Shown here: positions 5,260 through 6,612 of the stretch, piece after piece
How the letters are laid out: each line of letters begins with the position of its first letter
Position numbering within the stretch: the stretch's first letter is position 1
DNA from: an uncultured Muribaculaceae bacterium
GTDB taxonomy: Bacteria; Bacteroidota; Bacteroidia; Bacteroidales; Muribaculaceae
Direction: 5' to 3'
Assembly (NCBI GenBank): GCA_910578305.1
Contig: CAJTQH010000042.1
Span: 7,105 to 13,716, forward strand
DNA: 6,612 nucleotides
Translations under genes and position numbers: made by a program
The notes under the pieces: model-generated
Told to the model about the DNA's origin: nothing
Seen by the model: the letters and a program-made list of their open reading frames with translations, nothing else
Database searches by the model: none

Positions 5260-6612
5260 ATGGTTGCCGGTGGCTTGGAGGAGATGTCGTAGGTTACACG
5301 GTTGACGCCGCGCACAGTGTTGATGATCTTGTTTGAGACTTCGGCCATGAAGTCGTAGGGCAGATGCGCCCAGTCGGCGGTCATGGCGTCGGTCGAGGTC
5401 ACGGCACGCAGGGCCACGGCGCGTTCGTAAGTGCGTTCGTCGCCCATCACGCCTACGCTCTGCACAGGCAGCAGTATCACGCCTGCCTGCCATACTTTGT
5501 CGTACAGTCCCCAGTCGCGCAGTCCCTGGATGAATATCTGATCGGCATCCTGAAGTATGCGTACTTTTTCGGGAGTTATGTCGCCAAGTATTCTCACAGC
5601 CAGACCTGGGCCGGGGAAGGGATGGCGTGTGATGAGGTGTTCGGGCATGCCGAGTTCGCGGCCCACGGCGCGTACTTCATCTTTGAAGAGGAGTCGCAGA
5701 GGTTCGCAGAGTTTGAGGTTCATCTTTTCAGGCAGGCCGCCCACGTTGTGGTGGCTCTTGATGGTAGTGCCTGTGATCGACAGCGATTCGATGCAGTCGG
5801 GGTAGATGGTACCCTGTCCGAGCCAGCGCACGTCTTTGATCTTGTGTGCTTCTTCGTCGAACACTTCGATGAATCCTTTGCCTATGATCTTGCGTTTTTT
5901 CTCCGGATCGGTTACTCCCGCGAGTTCGCTGAAGAATTTTTCTGAGGCATCGACACCGATCACATTGAGACCGAGACATTCGTAGTCGCGGAGCACGTCG
6001 GCAAATTCGTTTTTGCGGAGCATGCCATGGTCAACGAATATGCAGGTAAGATTTTTGCCTATGGCTTTATTGAGCAGCACGGCGGCAACTGACGAGTCTA
6101 CGCCGCCACTGAGTCCGAGCACCACCTTGTCATCGCCGAGCTGACGCTTAAGTTCTGCTACGGTTGATTCGATGAACGATGCTGCACTCCAATCTTGTTT
6201 GCCTCCGCAGATGTCGACCACGAAGTTGCTCAGAATCTGGGTACCGCAGGTGCTATGGAATACTTCGGGATGGAACTGTACACCCCAGAGTTTTTCGCCC
6301 TTGGCCTGATATGCAGCTACGGGAACTTGCGCGGTTGAGGCTATGATCTCAAAATCGGCAGGGAGCGAGGTGATGGTGTCGCCGTGGCTCATCCACACCT
6401 GGGAGCCGGGCTCGACTCCTTTGAGTAGCGGATTTGTCTGTTGTACTTCCGTGAGTATGGCTCGGCCGTATTCGCGGCTGTCGGCCGGCTCTACAGAGCC
6501 ACCGTTGTCGTGAGCCATGAACTGCGCGCCGTAGCAGATGCCCAGTATGGGATACTTGCCGCGTATCTCGTTCAAGTCTATCTTAAACGCACTTTCATCA
6601 TATACGGAAAAC
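5247..6612 (-). CDS. guaA: GMP synthase (glutamine-hydrolysing), 5' end outside window
   Basis: The enzyme converts XMP, ATP and glutamine to GMP in purine synthesis (EC 6.3.5.2) in the cytoplasm. The frame is open to the right edge; 454 residues are visible, and about 60 N-terminal residues are missing. The class I glutamine amidotransferase domain shows GICYGAQ with the nucleophile Cys (codon 6534-6536) and GVQFHPEV with the His/Glu pair (His codon 6270-6272). The ATP-pyrophosphatase domain begins with the P-loop LSGGVDSS (6090-6113), followed by VDHGMLRKNE and GQGTIYPDCIES. The C-terminal dimerisation/XMP-binding domain ends in the usual SKPPATIEWE and TAA 5247-5249. The internal TTG at 6575 is not the start, because the reading continues upstream as FSVYDESAFKID. 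The gene is intact although an island appears to be inserted at its 3' end, because the core restores the last codons and stop. Its promoter is outside the window. Confidence 0.97.
   Translation of the reverse strand, partial: FSVYDESAFKIDLNEIRGKYPILGICYGAQFMAHDNGGSVEPADSREYGRAILTEVQQTNPLLKGVEPGSQVWMSHGDTITSLPADFEIIASTAQVPVAAYQAKGEKLWGVQFHPEVFHSTCGTQILSNFVVDICGGKQDWSAASFIESTVAELKRQLGDDKVVLGLSGGVDSSVAAVLLNKAIGKNLTCIFVDHGMLRKNEFADVLRDYECLGLNVIGVDASEKFFSELAGVTDPEKKRKIIGKGFIEVFDEEAHKIKDVRWLGQGTIYPDCIESLSITGTTIKSHHNVGGLPEKMNLKLCEPLRLLFKDEVRAVGRELGMPEHLITRHPFPGPGLAVRILGDITPEKVRILQDADQIFIQGLRDWGLYDKVWQAGVILLPVQSVGVMGDERTYERAVALRAVTSTDAMTADWAHLPYDFMAEVSNKIINTVRGVNRVTYDISSKPPATIEWE

Noticed and set aside
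5364..5945. 193-codon frame on the + strand
   Set aside because: It lies entirely antisense to guaA, whose domains are continuous there; its composition reflects G+C-rich codons of guaA read backwards.

Overview
The window looks like a chromosomal segment from a Bacteroidales bacterium, possibly Muribaculaceae. This placement is inferred from several things: a promoter of the Bacteroidetes type (TAnnTTTG with an upstream TTG-type box) before the methyltransferase gene, genes without clear Shine-Dalgarno sequences, a SerB with a long N-terminal ACT region, and the general protein style. No rRNA or other taxonomic marker is present.

Left part (1-2623, + strand). The 3' end of an NlpC/P60 cell-wall peptidase gene is closed by a good intrinsic terminator. 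A BadF/BcrA-type sugar kinase-like ATPase follows. One base after its stop begins serB (phosphoserine phosphatase, ACT region plus HAD domain), and a perfect 18-bp hairpin follows serB.

Middle part (about 2624-5246). A short intergenic stretch holds a doubtful 47-codon reading frame and a perfect 21-bp hairpin. Next comes an AT-rich two-gene restriction-modification cassette on the - strand. It consists of a C5-cytosine DNA methyltransferase followed 4 bp later by a probable HaeII-family restriction endonuclease. A strong Bacteroidetes-type promoter precedes the methyltransferase.

Right part (5247-6612, - strand). This is most of guaA (GMP synthase), truncated at its 5' end by the window edge.

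Main observation. The restriction-modification cassette appears to be a small genomic island of about 2.4 kb inserted at the 3' end of guaA. The guaA terminal sequence GAGTGGGAATAATC (here part of an exact 15-bp direct repeat) occurs at the guaA stop codon and again at 2840-2854 on the far side of the cassette. This is the same guaA 3'-end core that integrases of other islands are known to use. Inside each core lies a related 27-bp sequence (22 of 27 identical) built from paired GGGTAC units 13 bp apart. This layout is what one would expect of arm-type recombinase sites in attL and attR. There is no integrase in the element, so it resembles a cis-mobilizable or stranded minimal island. Removing it would put guaA directly in front of the 21-bp hairpin at 2767-2817, which is probably the ancestral guaA terminator. 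The island carries its own 15-bp hairpin just after guaA. Composition agrees with transfer: 19 of 60 bases are G/C at 3541-3600 inside the nuclease gene, against 37 of 60 at 5641-5700 in guaA.
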